From contig CM070874.1 in assembly GCA_036365515.1 (NCBI GenBank), forward strand, positions 95,824,942 to 95,888,941: DNA of 64,000 nt. The letters run 5' to 3'. Numbering within the stretch: position 1 is the first letter of the stretch; each line of letters opens with the position of its first letter. Shown piece by piece: positions 27,290-40,114 of the stretch. The notes below the pieces were generated by a model. It was given only the letters and a program-made list of their open reading frames with translations, ran no database searches and had not been told where the DNA came from. The position numbers were made by a program, and so were the translations under genes. The DNA is from Torymus aiolomorphi. Its lineage: Eukaryota > Arthropoda > Insecta > Hymenoptera > Torymidae.

Positions 27290-28330
27290 ATTAAAACAAT
27301 TCTTAACACCAAGCAGGCTGGGAATACAAGTTCCACGCGTATACGGGAGCGCGTCAGACGTGTATACATGGCAAAATAATTATTTATATAATTCTTAACC
27401 CCAAGTAGGCGGGGGATGCGAGTTCCACGCGTATACGGGAACGCGTTAGACGTGTATAGAAGGCAAAATAATTATTTATAGAATTTCTAAATCCAAGTAA
27501 GCGGTGGATGCGAGTTCCACGCGTATACGGGAGCGCGATAGACGTGTGTACATGGCAAAATAATATTTAAATAATTCTTAACCCCAAGTAGGCGGGGGAT
27601 GCGAGTTCCACGCGTATACGGGAGCGCGTCAGCGTTGTATACAAGGCAAAATACTTATTTATATAATTCGTAACCCCAAGAAGGCAGGGGTGACGAGTTT
27701 CACGCGTATACAGCAGCACGTTAGACATGCTTACAAGAGAAAATAATTATTTAATTAATTCTTAACTCCCAGCAGGTGGGGGATCTGAGTTTCACACGTG
27801 TACGGGAGCGCGTCAGATATGTATACATGGCAAAATAATTATACACATAATTCTTAACCCCAAGTTGGCGGGGGATGTGACTTCCACGCGTATACGGGTG
27901 CGCGTTAGACGTGTATACATGGCAAAATAATTATTTTAATAATTCTTAACCCCAAGTAGGGGGATGATGCGAGTTCCACGCGTATATGGGAGCGCGTCAG
28001 AGGTGTATACAAGGCAAAATACTTATTTATATAATTCCTAACCCCAAGAAGGCGGGCGATACGAGTTTCACACGTATACAGCAGCACGTTAGACGTGCAT
28101 ACAAGAGAAAATAATTATTTATATAATTCCTAATTACAAGTAGACGGGGACAATGTGACTTCCACGCGTATACGGGTGTGCGTTAGACGTGTATTCATGG
28201 CAAAATAATTATTTAAATAATTCTTACCCCCCAGCAGGTGGGGGATCCGAGTTTCACACGTGTACGGGAGCGCCTTAGATATGTATACATGGCAAAATAA
28301 TTATTCAAATAATTCTTAACCCCAAGTAGG
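27290..28330. repeat. Tandem array, about 110-bp units with CCACGCGTATACGGGAGCGC
   Basis: About nine units. Each carries CCACGCGTATACGGGAGCGC, then GACGTGTATACATGGCAAAA, an ATAATTATTTATATAATTCT stretch and AACCCCAAGTAGGCGGGGGA. The same unit recurs inverted at 29240-30480, making the pair a giant cruciform candidate. Confidence 0.9.
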
Positions 28331-28429
28331 CCGAGGATAAATATACTTCAGTAGAAGAAACATTAATCATGAATTATTCGTTTTTAAACCATTTTTTCAC
28401 TTATCACGTGATTTTTTTCACCAGAGATA

Positions 28430-28830
28430 AATTGAAGCTTTGTTCTCGTGTTTTCGTTTCCCAGGTGAATCTCACGAGATTTTCAGAAGATTTTCGTATG
28501 AACTTCATGTAGGTTTCAGGTATATTTTATCTATATTTCGTAGAATTTTTGGGGGAATTTAACCTGAAATTCATGAGATTTTCACCTAAAAACGATAACA
28601 TGCTAACGAGGCTTGAATTTATCTTAAGTGAAGTTCACGTGAATAACGAGCGAAAATCACGTGAATTTCAGGTTAAATTCGACCGGAAATGCTACGACAT
28701 ATTATAGTCAAATAAACCTGAAATCTACATGAAGTTCATACGAATATCTTGTGAAAATCGTGTGGATTCCACCTGAGAAAACGGTTACACGAGAACAATG
28801 CTTTAATTTATCTCTGGTGAATTTGACGTG
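28430..28830. repeat. Imperfect palindromic spacer rich in CACGTGA/TCACGTG
   Basis: Left strings GAGATAAATTGAAGC and CGTATGAACTTCATGTAGGT are mirrored at 28715-28830 (ATGAAGTTCATACG, TTAATTTATCTC). The surrounding 28330-29020 is peppered with ACGTGA, CAGGTGA and CACGTGA units in both orientations. Non-coding. Confidence 0.65.
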
Positions 28831-29239
28831 AAGTTCGGGTGAAAATCACGTGATATGCACCTGACGTTTTTAGAATTTCGATACGTGAAATACAGGTATA
28901 TATCACATAAAATTGAGGTGGGTTTCGTCTATATTTTACATGAATTTCACGTAAAATTTAGGTATAGAAATTCAGGAGATAATTCAGGTGGAAATTCAGG
29001 TGAAAACCAGGTGAATATTTGTAACCGGGCGGGAGCACGCCAGACGTGTATAGAAGGCAAAAGAATTATTTATAGAATTCCTAAACCCAACTAAGCGGTG
29101 GATGCGAGTTCCACGCGTATACGGGAGCGCGCTAGACGTGTATACATGGCAAAATAATTATTTAAATAATTCTTAACTCCAAGGTGCGCATTCCACGCGA
29201 ATACGGGAGCATCCCCAACCTACAAGAGGATAAGAATTA

Positions 29240-30480
29240 TTTGAATTATTCCATGTATACACGTCTAACGCGCACCCGTATACGCGTGGACTCGCATCCT
29301 CCGCTTACTTGGGTTTAGGAATTCTATAAAGAATTATTTTGCCTTCTATACACGTCTGACGCGCTCCCGTATACGCGTGGAACTCGCATCCCCCGCCTTC
29401 TTGGGGTTAGGAATTATATAAATAATTATTTTGTCATGTATACACGTCTCACGCGCATCCGTATACGTGTGGAAGTCACATCCCCCGTCTACTTGGGGTT
29501 AGGAATTGTATAAATAATTATTTTGCCTTGTATACACCTCTGACACGCTCCCTTATACGCGTGGAACTCGCATCCCCCGCCTACTTGGGGTTAAGAATTA
29601 TTTGAATAATTATTTTTCCATGTATACACGTCTAACGCGCATCCTTATACGCGTGGAACTCGTATCCCCCGCCTTCTTGGGGTTAGGAATTATATAAATA
29701 ATTAGTTTACCATGTATACATGTCTGTCGCGCTCCCGTATACGCGTGGAACTCGCATCCCCCGCCTTCTTGGGGTTAGGAATTATATAAATAATTATTTT
29801 GTCATGTATACACGTCTCACGCGCACCCGTATACGCGTGGAAGTCACATCCCCCGTCTACTTGGGGTTAGGAATTATATAAATAATTATTTTTCCTTGTA
29901 TACACCTCTGACACGCTCCCTTATACGCGTGGAACTCGCATCCCCCGCCTACTTGGGGTTAAGAATTATTTGAATAATTATTTTTCCATGTATACACGTC
30001 TAACGCGCATCCTTATACGCGTGGAACTCGCACCCCCGACTTCTTGGGGTTAGGAATTATATAAATAATTAGTTTGTCATGTATACACGTCTGTCGCGCT
30101 CCCGTATACGCGTGGAACTCGCATCGCCCGCCTTCTTGAGGTTAGGAATTATATAAATAATTATTTTGCCTTGTATACACGTCTGACGCGCTCCCATATA
30201 CGCCTTCCCCCGCCTTCTTGGGGTTAGGAATTCTATAAATAGGTATTTTGCCTTATATACACCTCTGACGCACTCCCGTATAAGCGCGGAACTTGCATCC
30301 CCGCCTGCTTGGAGTTAAGAATTATGTAAATAATTATTTTGCCATGTATAAACATCTGACGCGCTCCCGGATAGCCGTGAAACTGGCATCCCCCGCCTGC
30401 TTGGGGTTAAGAATTGTTTGAATAATTATTTTGCCATGTACACACGTCTTACACGCTCTTGTATACGCGTGGAACTCGCA
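29240..30480. repeat. Inverted tandem array facing 27290-28330
   Basis: About ten units in the opposite orientation: TATACACGTCTGACGCGCTC, CCGTATACGCGTGGAACTCG, CATCCCCCGCCTTCTTGGGG, TTAGGAATTATATAAATAAT. Alternating unit subtypes suggest higher-order duplication of two- or three-unit blocks, for example near 29,400-29,700 against 29,760-30,060. Confidence 0.9.
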
Positions 30481-31450
30481 CATCTGCAGCAGAGGCTACG
30501 CATAATTCTGCTGCAATTCTTGTGGACGCGCACCTGATGGGACCGTCCATATTTTTGTTCGGGCGATTGCGCAAAACTGCTCGTTTTTGCTGTACAGTAT
30601 CTGACGCATGTGAACTTGCTTATCTGCCATGCAATTCTGCTGAAAGCGCAAGTAGAAGCTATTGTCCATGTCAGAGTGCACTTCAACTATTGTAATTCTG
30701 ATGCAATTTTCGCTGCACCACATCTGCAACAAATGCTACGCGTAATTATGTTGCAATTTTCGTGGACGCGCGCGTGATGGGACGGTCCATATGGTTGCCC
30801 GACTGATTGCATAAGACTGCTCGTTTCTGCTGTACAGTATCTGACGCCCTTGAACTTACTAATCTCCCGTGCAATTCTGCTGAAAGCGCAAGTACAAAAC
30901 ATTGTTCATATCAAAGTGCACTTCAGCTATTGTAAGTTTGGCGCAATTTTCGCTGCATCTCATGTACAGCAGACGCTACGCGTAATTCTGTTGCAATTCT
31001 TGTGGACGCGCGCGTGATGGGACGGTCCATATGGTTGCCCGAACGATTGCACAAGACTGCTCGTTTCTGCCGTACAGTGTCTGTCGCACGTGAACTTGCT
31101 TATCTCCTACGCAATTCTGCTGAAAGCGCAAGTGCAAACAGATGTCTGTGTCAGAGTGCACTTCGGCTATTGTAATTCTGACGCAATTTATGCTGCATCA
31201 CATCTGCAGCAGACGCAACGCGTAATTCTGTTGCAATTCTTGTGGACGCGCGCGTGATGGGTCGGTCCATATGGTTGCCCGAACGATTGCACAAGACTGC
31301 TCATTTCTGTTGCGCAGTACCTGGCGCACATGAACTTCCTTATTGCCCATGCAATTCTGCTGAAAGCGCAAGTGCAGGTGATGGGTTCTCCAAGTGTGTA
31401 ATTGTCAGTTTGCAAGTTTACTGCAATTCTGCTGCTCAAAGCCTCGTGCA
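30480..31450. repeat. Tandem array of about 240-bp units
   Basis: Four units, each with GACGCGCGCGTGATGGGACG, GGTCCATATGGTTGCCCGA, a TGCACAAGACTGCTCG-type string and CAATTCTGCTGAAAGCGCAA. A single opposed copy lies at about 27057-27290. Short open frames are unit by-products. Confidence 0.85.
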
Positions 31451-31599
31451 AGTCGTTTTGTGCAGAAATATAGGTTAAGTATACAGCATGTTACGTATGG
31501 TCTGACGCAATTTCCATGCAGAGCAGAGAAATTGAATTAGAAGTGCACCAGAATGGCAAAATGTGTGTTACCAGGGCAGAGACAGCTGACAGTTAACAA

Positions 31600-32270
31600 T
31601 AAGGGTCACCTCAAGGACGAGTCAACGGTCCAGCAGCGACAAACAATTCCTGGAGCCGGCGCACAGTGGCGCGGAACGACCCAACGGCCTGAGCCGTCAT
31701 CAACGGCCAATCACGGATCAGCAGCATCCTACGCCACTGACGGGGGCGGCTCCTCACCCGCTGCCTAAGCGCTCTCGACCCTATTTTCCAGTCAGGGGGC
31801 CTTCCATCGTCACGCCCTCGACTCTAGAGTGGGGGAGGCTTCTGAGGCAACCTGGCGCCCTACAGCCTCTACATCATACTGCCTCCCACCACCAACCTAA
31901 AGTTTCCAACCAATAGCGTTCCTTCAAGGATCATCGTCAACGGCCGAAGGTCCGCGTCCAGGGTATAAAAGAAGAGCCCCGGGCCGCCAGAGTCAGTCGC
32001 TACCAAGCACATGATAAGCTTCGTAGTTGTTTAATTGCACTAGTGCACGCGCCCTGATCACGTCACTGTGTCAGTTGCAATTACGCCGTTTGAATTGTAT
32101 AGAGTCATGCTTTTAAGTCAATTTGTTTGTTAAAAGTAACAAGTTCTCGACTAATTCAATAAACATCAAGTTAAAGTTCATTCTCTCGAGTTCAAGTCTT
32201 TATTTAAATTCCCGCAACTCTGTGCGCTTTAGCGCTTAATTGAGCAAACGAATTCCACGTTGCGACTGGT
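31600..32270 (+). mobile_element. LTR-like segment with TATA box and primer-site-like string
   Basis: Contains GGGTATAAAAGAAGAG (about 31961), an initiator-like TCAGTCG about 30 bp later, and a polyadenylation-like AATAAACATC (about 32156). These are followed by AACTTGGCGACC (about 32270), which resembles a retrotransposon primer-binding site. This is the order of an LTR plus the start of a leader. Possibly BEL/Pao or gypsy class; no coding part follows. The left boundary is unclear because the foldback at 25859-31576 abuts it. Confidence 0.4.
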
Positions 32271-32526
32271 CAACTTGGCGACCATTGCAGAAGCACCTTT
32301 CTGCTCGCCGAGCCCGACTCGGGTAGTAACACAATAACCAGTACTTACGAGGAACAGACCTACATATACGAAAGACCTACAACACCAACGACAACAGACA
32401 TAACCAAGCAAGCGTTACTCCGATCTACCGCGCTTCGTGTGCGTAGCTCTGTTCCTCGGTAGTACTAGTTATTGCACTGACATTGCCGCTGTTGGCAACA
32501 GCGAAAATCACTAGTTTCTTCCTTAA

Positions 32527-32956
32527 GAGTGCTCTCTACCTCGATTGGAACGCCACCTACTGTCAAAAGTGTTTTTTGTTAATTAAAAAAATTTAGGGCA
32601 ATATTAACGTAAAAATAAAGTTTTCCCACGTGTAATTAGTATTAAAGACACGATTAGAAGAGTTTTCCCAAATTAAATTCCATTAATAAATCTGTATTTT
32701 GTAGAGAAAAACTTGGAGTCATTTTCAGAAATGTCCACTGAACGTTTGAATTTTCTCTACAAAATACAAGTTCATTTATTCATTTAAATTCATGAAAATT
32801 GTTTAAAAGTAATCCTTATTAACTTTTACACGTGGGAAAACTGAGTTATTATTAATTTAAAATTTATAAGTACTTTTAAATTAATAAAAATACGTAAATG
32901 AAGTCATGGAGGCGCTGCGATCTATTCCGGAGTTGGGGTTTAGGTAGAGAGCACTC
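32527..32956. mobile_element. 430-bp TTAA-flanked MITE with a paralogous empty site
   Basis: Perfect 15-bp inverted ends (GAGTGCTCTCTACCT and its complement) sit between TTAA at 32523-32526 and 32957-32960. The inverted paralog of the surrounding DNA at 24860-24890 lacks the insert and has a single TTAA in the matching place, so the insertion and target duplication can be seen directly. It has internal complementary stretches (for example TTTTGTAGAGAAAA and TTTTCTCTACAAAA) and no ORF. Confidence 0.9.
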
Positions 32957-33239
32957 TTAACATCAGACGTGGTCGTACGCAGACGTACGCGATCGTACGC
33001 GCGCGCCCTGGTAACATGCCCATCGCAATTCGGTTGCAATTTCGCTGTAATTTGCGTAAAAATCCGGAAATTGCAATAAAAAATACGTTGTCTGTTTCCG
33101 ACGACAATAGCACTTCTGACGAAAAAGAATTCCCATAAATACATGCATAAAAAATACGTCAGAATTGTGACTTGATGAACAAGAACGAAAGCATGCATAA
33201 GAATTGTATTAGACTTGAGTAATATTCTTGCTGCAAGTA

Positions 33240-33900
33240 GAGTGCAGCAGAATTTCATGAAAATTACAAATGAAAAGTTCAATTCCAACATCGGAAATGT
33301 GCACGCATGAGTGCGTAAGAATTTCGTCAGATTTGCGTTATTTTCTTACTGCAAGTAGAGTGCAGCAGAATTTCATGAAAATTACAGATGAAAAGTGCAA
33401 TTCCAACATCGGAAATGTGCACGCATGAGTGCGTAAGAATTTCGTCAGAATTGCATAATTTTCTTGCTGCAAGTAGAGTGCAGCAGAATTGTATGAAAAT
33501 TACAGATGAAAAGTGCAATTCCAACATCGGAAAAGTGCACGCTTGAGTGCGTAAGAATATCGTCAGAATTGCGTAATTTTCTTGCTGCAAGTAGAGTGCA
33601 ACAGAATTGCATGAAAATTACAAATGAAACGTGCCATTTGAACATCGGAAATGTGCGTGCATGTGTGCATAAGAATTTCATCAGAGTTGCGTGATTTACT
33701 TGATGTAGTAATATGCAGCAGAATCTTACGAAAATTGTAGACGTAAAGTACAATTTAAGGAGTGTGAATATGCATGTATGAGTGTATAATAATTGCACTA
33801 GAGTTGAGTAACATCCTTGCGTCAGCGAAGTGCTGCAGAATTCGATGAAAATTACAATAGAAATCTTCGATCACAAATATGCATGCACGAGTGCATAAGA
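33240..33900. repeat. Tandem array of about 118-bp units, left arm
   Basis: Five to six units with CAAGTAGAGTGCAGCAGAAT, ATGAAAATTACAGATGAAAA, CCAACATCGGAAATGTGCAC and GAGTGCGTAAGAATTTCGTC. The inverted counterpart is at 40115-40660. Later units are more diverged. Confidence 0.9.
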
Positions 33901-34371
33901 ATTGATTACGAATATTATTCTTTTGCCGTAAAGAACTCTTAATGAATTAAAAGTATTCAATGTGAATAATGAAAATTATCTATTGGTAATTCTAAATATT
34001 TTTTATAACAATTCCCAAAGTGTATTCGATAATGAATGGTTCTATGTCCGTTGATATTCAATTAATATAGATATTGCAAAAGTATTCCTATGTGAAGAAA
34101 ATGTATCCCTAATGATTTATTTTTTATTAAATTTATCTATCTATATAGTCATATAATTATTAATTACCACCCAAAATCAAAGATAAGAGAGTATAATGTA
34201 ATCTAAACTTTCTATTGGTAATTAGGCAAGTATGACGTTCATTATTATTATACTGAAAAATAATAATCTACGTCTAATCTGACCTCCTCAACAAGCACAC
34301 CATACAAATAAACACAAATTGTCCATATGATTCTTATAATTCTGTTGAAGGAACAATCAATCTGTTCTTTC

Positions 34372-34550
34372 TTAGGGCTCTTGCACGTATGGAGGAATTG
34401 CGAGGAATAACGTCTGGCAGCCAATCACAAGCAATTTTTAAAAAGACGTATTCCTTCTTATTCCTTCAAAAAGGACCACGTCTTTTTAAAGCTCTGATTG
34501 GCTGTCAGACGTTATTCCTCGCTATTCCTTTTTACGTGCAAGAGGCCTAA
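34372..34550. repeat. Hairpin MITE with CTCTTGCACGTA ends
   Basis: CTCTTGCACGTA (34378) and TACGTGCAAGAG (ending 34544) are inverted. Inside, GAGGAATAACGTCTG and CAGACGTTATTCCTC, and CCAATCA and TGATTGG, pair in order, giving arms of about 70 bp. Confidence 0.75.
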
Positions 34551-34559
34551 ATTCCTGCT

Positions 34560-34696
<137 letters not shown>

Positions 34697-34852
34697 AATT
34701 AGGCAGTTCGGACAGATTTAACAATTTCATAGATCCGATCTATAGTGACATAGAAAGCTTTATTAGGACCAATATACTGATGTAAAACTATCGGTTCCCC
34801 TTTCTATGACAATTACAGTGATCTATACTAACTTTTACGTTCAAATGGCAGA

Positions 34853-34980
<128 letters not shown>

Positions 34981-35204
34981 ATGTTATCGTTGGTATCTGT
35001 TATTCTGTTCCTCAGAGCTGTTTGAAAAGCCACACGGTTACTTACCCTACCCCTACCCGGTACTCCGTATGAATACCAAAGATATATATCTATATATTTA
35101 ATATGTATAGATATACATCCCTCTGAATTTATAAAGTGTATGGGGTAGGGATACAATAGGGTATACCGTGTGGATTCTCTCTAAACAAATGCAAAGGTTC
35201 CTGC

Positions 35205-38200
35205 CAGGGATGGGGCAGAAATTATTTCAACATGACCGGCGCTGGCACCGTAGGCGTGAAGGCTGCCGCTCGCGACTCCGCGGCACCGCGACGGCGCACT
35301 TCAGACTGTCGATGCCAGTTCGAAAAATAGCGGCTCGGACGATTTCGTGCGTCTGCACCACAAATGATTCGTAATTGCGTAGAAAATATCCAGAAAGTAG
35401 AATCCATCAGATTCTATGTATAATAATAATAATAACTAATACTATATCAAATATACTATGCGTGTGTTATGAATAACTGATATTATTATTATAGTATTGA
35501 GTATGTAAAGAAATTACAAGTAAAACCTTTTCTTATCTATTTTATTGCGTAACTTAATAATGTAAACAATTTCAAATCTAAAATTAATTTGCATAATATC
35601 GAATAAACTGACTAACTTTTTTTATCAACAAAGATTTTTCTTATATGGACACTGAAAATATCAACAACGGTTTTCCCTATATGTGAACTGAAGAAAATTT
35701 GCTAAAGCGATAGATAACTAGAACTTTGTAAGAGTAACTACGTTATATTAAAACATTATATTTTTTATTAATATTTCAGTATTTTAAAATATATTCTTAT
35801 AGAATAAATAAGTATTAATAACGTAAAAACCATAATGGTAAAAAAAGTTGACATAGTTAATTTGCATAAAATTAAATAGTTTCTTTACTGAATATAATAA
35901 TATTATAATTTTGTTTTATTTTAATAAGAAATTTCGAATTTGCTAGATATTTATGGCAAATCTTGATGAGTTTTCTAAGTAATGCGTTAATCTTAATGCA
36001 ATTTTTGTGTCCAACCTTGAAATTCATTTGTATTTACTATAAATATTGGTAGTGACAAAATAGTACTATTTTTCTTTAGTAAATTTGGCCAGTAACTAAA
36101 GTTAACTATGTGATTTCTTTCTCTGGAATATAGCTAAAAAATAATTTATATGGAACTGTATTACATCATAGAAAAATACTAATTACCACGGTAACTACAT
36201 TACCCTTTATTGCATTTACGTAACTATAAAAAATAGTAAACTTGGCTTCTATTTTCTCTATTCTCTAAAGTTGAATTAGTGAAAATTGCTTCTCCCACAA
36301 AATTAGTCAAAAAAACTACCAATTTATTAGTGCATACAATCTATTTAATTAGTACTTAAAAAAACTACTAATGAAATAGTGAATATGCATAACTATATTA
36401 GTAGTTTTTGCCAATAATTTCTTGAGTGGAGAAATTGTCACTAATAATTAGTAGTTATTCACTGGAAGAGAAACGCACATAGATAGGCGTAAAAAAGCTA
36501 GTTGATCATTGAATGAACCCCAAAACTCAAAAAGCCGGGGGAGCAAGGTTCGCGTACAAAAGAAAGGTACGTAGGCAGACGATAAAAAGCAAGTTCAGTG
36601 TTAAATAAACTCTGAAGCACCGAAATAGCCGGGGGAAGCAAATTTCATGTAGAAAAGGAAGGCACGCATATGGGCGCAAAATGCGAGATAATTATTGAAG
36701 AAATCCGAAAAACCAACTAGTCGGGGGATGAAAGTTATTCAAAGAAGGTGGAGGCACGCAGACGGGCAAGAAGAAGCGAGTTCGTTATTAAATAAACTCC
36801 AAAATCCGAGTAGCCAGGGGAAGCGAATTTCACGAAGAAGAGAAAGGCACGGAAACAGGCGGAAACAAGCAAGTGGATCATTGAATGAACCCGAAAACTC
36901 AAATAGCCGGGACAATAATAGAAGAGGAAGGCAAGCAGATGGGCGAAAAGGGTTTGAGTTTATAATTTAATAGATTTAAAAACCCAAATAGCCGCGTGAA
37001 GCAAGATTCACTTAGAAGAGGAAGGCGCGCTGCAGGGCAGGTGGATGGGCGAAAGAGTGTGAGTTCATTATTAAATAAAATCCAAAACCCAAAAAGCCCG
37101 GGGAGTATGTTTCATGTACAAAAGAAAGGCACGTAGGCAGGCGGTAAAAAGCAAGTTCATTATTAAATAATTTATTAAATTTATTAAATAATTATTAAAT
37201 AATTAAACTCCAAAATCCAAATAGCCGGGGTCGAGGTTCACATAGAAGAGGAAGGCAGTCAGATGGGTGAAAAAGTGTGAGTTTGAAATTAGAAAGATTT
37301 AAAAACCCCAACAGTCGGAAGAATCAAGTTTCACGTAGAAGAGGAAGGTACACAGACGGGCAGGAGGAAGCGAGTTCGTTATTAAATAAACTCCAAAATC
37401 CGAGTACCCAGGGGAAGCGAGTTTCACGTAGAAGAGAAAGGCACGTAAACAGGCGAACACAAGCAATTGAATCATTGAATGAACCCCAAAACTCAAATAG
37501 CCCGGAGAGTAAGTTTCACGTACAAAAGAAAGGTACGTAGGCTGGCGGTAAAAAGCAAGTTTATTGTTAAATAAACTTAAAAATCCAAATTGCTGGGGGG
37601 AGGTTCACAATTTCACATAGAAGAGGAAGGCAGTCAGATGGGCGAAAGAGTGCGAGTTTGAAATTTGAAAGATTTAAAAACCCCAACAGTCTGATGAAGC
37701 AAGTTTCACGAAGACGGGCGAGAGGGAGCGAGTTCATTATTAAATTTTTGACGCCTATCTACGTGCAATTCTGTACTACGTTAATCTCGCTTCCCTAGGC
37801 TATTTAGATTTTGATGTTTATTTAATAATAATATTGCCTCCTCCTACCCGCCTGCGTGCCTTTCTATTCTACGTAAAACTTGATCCTTCCGACTGTTCGG
37901 GTTTTTAAATCTTTCTAATTTCAAACTCACACCCTTTCGCCCATCTGCCTGCCTTCCTCTTCTATGTGAAACTCGCTTGTCCCGGCTATTTGAGTTTTGG
38001 GGTTCACTCAATGATTCAATTGCTTGTGTTCGCCTGTTTATGTGGCTTTCTCTTCTACGTGAAACTCGCTTCCCCTGGCTACTCGGATTTTGGAGTTTAT
38101 TTAATAACGAACTCGCTTCTTCTTTCCCGTCTGCGTGCCTCCCCCTTCTTTGAATCACTTTCATCCCCCGACTGGTTGGTTTTGGGGATTTCTTCAATAA

Positions 38201-39683
38201 TTATCTCGCATTTTGCGCCCATATGCGTGCCTTCCTTTTCTACATGAAATTTGCTTCCCCCGGCTATTTCGGTGTTTCGGAGTTTATTTAACATTGAACT
38301 TGCTTTTTATCGTCTGCCTACGTACCTTTCTTTTGTACGTGAACCTTGCTCCCCCGGCTTTTTGAGTTTTGGGGTTCATTCAATGATCAACTTGCTTTTT
38401 TACACCTGTCTATGTGCGTTTCTCTTCCAGTGAATAACTACTAATTATTAGTGACAATTTCTCCACTCAAGAAATTATTGGCAAAAACTACTAATATAGT
38501 TATGCATATTCACTATTTCATTAGTAGTTTTTTTAAGTACTAATTAAATAGATTGTATGCACTAATAAATTGATAGTTTTTTCGACTAATTTTGTGGGAG
38601 AAGCAATTTTCACTAATTCAACTTTAGAGAATAGAGAAAATAGAAGCCAAGTTTACTATTTTTTATAGTTACGTAAATGCAATAAAGGGTAATGTAGTTA
38701 CCGTGGTAATTAGTATTTTCCTATGATGTAATACAGTTCCATATAAATTATTTTTTAGCTATATTCCAGAGAAAGAAATCACATAGTTAACTTTAGTTAC
38801 TGGCCAAATTTACTAAAGAAAAATAGTACTATTTTGTCACTACCAATATTTATAGTAAATGCAAATGAATTTCAAGGTTGGACACAAAAATTGCATTAAG
38901 ATTAACGCATTACTTAGAAAACTCATCAAAATTTGCCATAAATATCTAGCAAATTCGAAATTTCTTATTAAAATAAAACAAAATTATAATATTATTATAT
39001 TCAGTAAAGAAACTATTTAATTTTATGCAAATTAACTATGTCAACTTATTTTACCATTATGGTTTTTACGTTATTAATACTTATTTATTCTATAAGAATA
39101 TATTTTAAAATACTGAAATATTAATAAAAAATATAATTTTTTAATATAACGTAGTTACTCTTACAAAGTTCTAGTTATCTATCGCTTTAGCAAATTTTCT
39201 TCAGTGCACATATAGGGAAACCGTTGTTGATATTTTCAGTGTCCATATAAGAAAAATCTTTGTTGATAAAAAAAGTTAGTCAGTTTATTCGACATTATAC
39301 AAATTAATTTTAGATTTGAAATTGTTTACATTATTAAGTTACGCAATAAAATAGATAAGAAAAGGTTTTACTTGTAATTTCTTTACGTACTCAATACTAT
39401 AATAATAATATCAGTTATTAATAACACACGCATAGTATATTTGATATAGTATTAGTTATTATTATTATACATAGAATCTGATAGATTCTACTTTCTGGAT
39501 ATTTTCTACGCAATTACGAATCATTTGTGGTGCAGACGCACGAAATCGTCCGAGCCGCTATTTTTCGAACTGGCATCGACAGTCTGAAGTGCGCTGTCGT
39601 GGTGCCGCGGAGTCGCGAGCGGCAGCCTTCCCGCCTACGGTGCCAGCGCCGGCCATGTTGAAATAATTTCTGCCCCATCCCTG
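35205..39683. mobile_element. hAT-like foldback element, 4.5 kb, 8-bp target duplication
   Basis: Ends are CAGGGATGGGGCAGAA and its exact complement. The 8-bp duplication GTTCCTGC lies at 35197-35204 and 39684-39691. CAGGG termini plus an 8-bp duplication are diagnostic of the hAT superfamily. Nearly identical inverted arms of about 1.27 kb (35205-36475, 38425-39683) flank a core (36480-38420) of tandem units that itself reverses orientation near 37,740. There is no transposase, so mobilisation must be in trans. Arm identity looks very high (few mismatches and one to two-base indels by eye), suggesting recent insertion or arm-to-arm conversion. Confidence 0.85.
36480..38420. repeat. Core tandem array of the hAT-like foldback, orientation switch near 37,740
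   Basis: Units of roughly 100-120 bp with TTTCACGTAGAAGAG, GAAAGGCACG, GGGCGAAA and TTATTAAATAAACTCCAAAA. Right of about 37,740 the same units run in reverse complement. Lys/Arg-rich frames inside it are repeat by-products. Confidence 0.85.
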
Positions 39684-39691
39684 GTTCCTGC

Positions 39692-40110
39692 TTCCATCCT
39701 CTTCTAGTGCGCATGCGCAGAGACAGTTGATGGCCCGTATCTATGCAACCGCTAATGTGTAGTTAGATATATGTAGCCAAACAGCGTCACCTTAACCAAG
39801 AAGAAGAAAAAGAGCGGCTCTGGCGCGGTGCTCCTTCTCGTCTCGGTCAGCAATTGTGAAACATCGACATTCGACGCAAAGCTTTTTTTCTGACGACGTT
39901 AGCAGCCATTTTAAGCTCCTCAGTGCGTTTGTCTCGTCTTATGCCTGCTGTTGCAGTCCCAGCCTACCATTCTCCAAGTGATCTGGTTCTCATTCTCATC
40001 TAAGTACCTCGCTGCTGCAGGCTTCATCTGTCGGACTTTGTGTGTTTGGGCTTCTGCACTTTCTTCGCAACTGCTGCTGCTGTTTCTGCTGTTGTACAAG
40101 CCTTGCCTGC
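39692..40110. other. Unclassified insert between hAT-like element and right array
   Basis: GC-balanced DNA with GTGCGCATGCGCA near 39708 and a CTGCTGCTGCTG run near 40070. No counterpart on the left side of the foldback, no clear ORF and no recognised family. Confidence 0.4.
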
Positions 40111-40114
40111 CTGT

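Larger units (their letters stand above)
25859..31576. mobile_element. Foldback element with CCCTGGTAACACAC ends and inverted tandem arrays
   Basis: Begins CCCTGGTAACACAC (25859-25872) and ends with the exact complement GTGTGTTACCAGGG (31563-31576). The interior is two opposed sets of tandem arrays around a centre near 28,400-29,230. Direct arrays at 25930-26650 and 27290-28330 face an inverted array at 29240-30480 and 240-bp-type units at 30480-31450; a single unit of the latter type in opposite orientation is at 27057-27290. The flanking bases do not form an obvious target duplication. No transposase ORF was recognised. Structure resembles foldback/Galileo-like elements in having long, tandem-repeat-rich ends; the superfamily is not established. 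Confidence 0.65.

Noticed and set aside
25580..31450. CRISPR-like array
   Set aside because: Repeats are contiguous tandem units with no unique spacers, in a eukaryotic genome.
25859..31576. Short target duplication for the CCCTGGTAAC foldback
   Set aside because: The bases outside each end do not match over 4-10 bp; boundary or duplication not supported.
36695..38294. Lys/Arg-rich frames (SRRRERHGNRR type) on both strands
   Set aside because: Repeat units of the hAT-like core; the same peptide appears on both strands because the core is palindromic.
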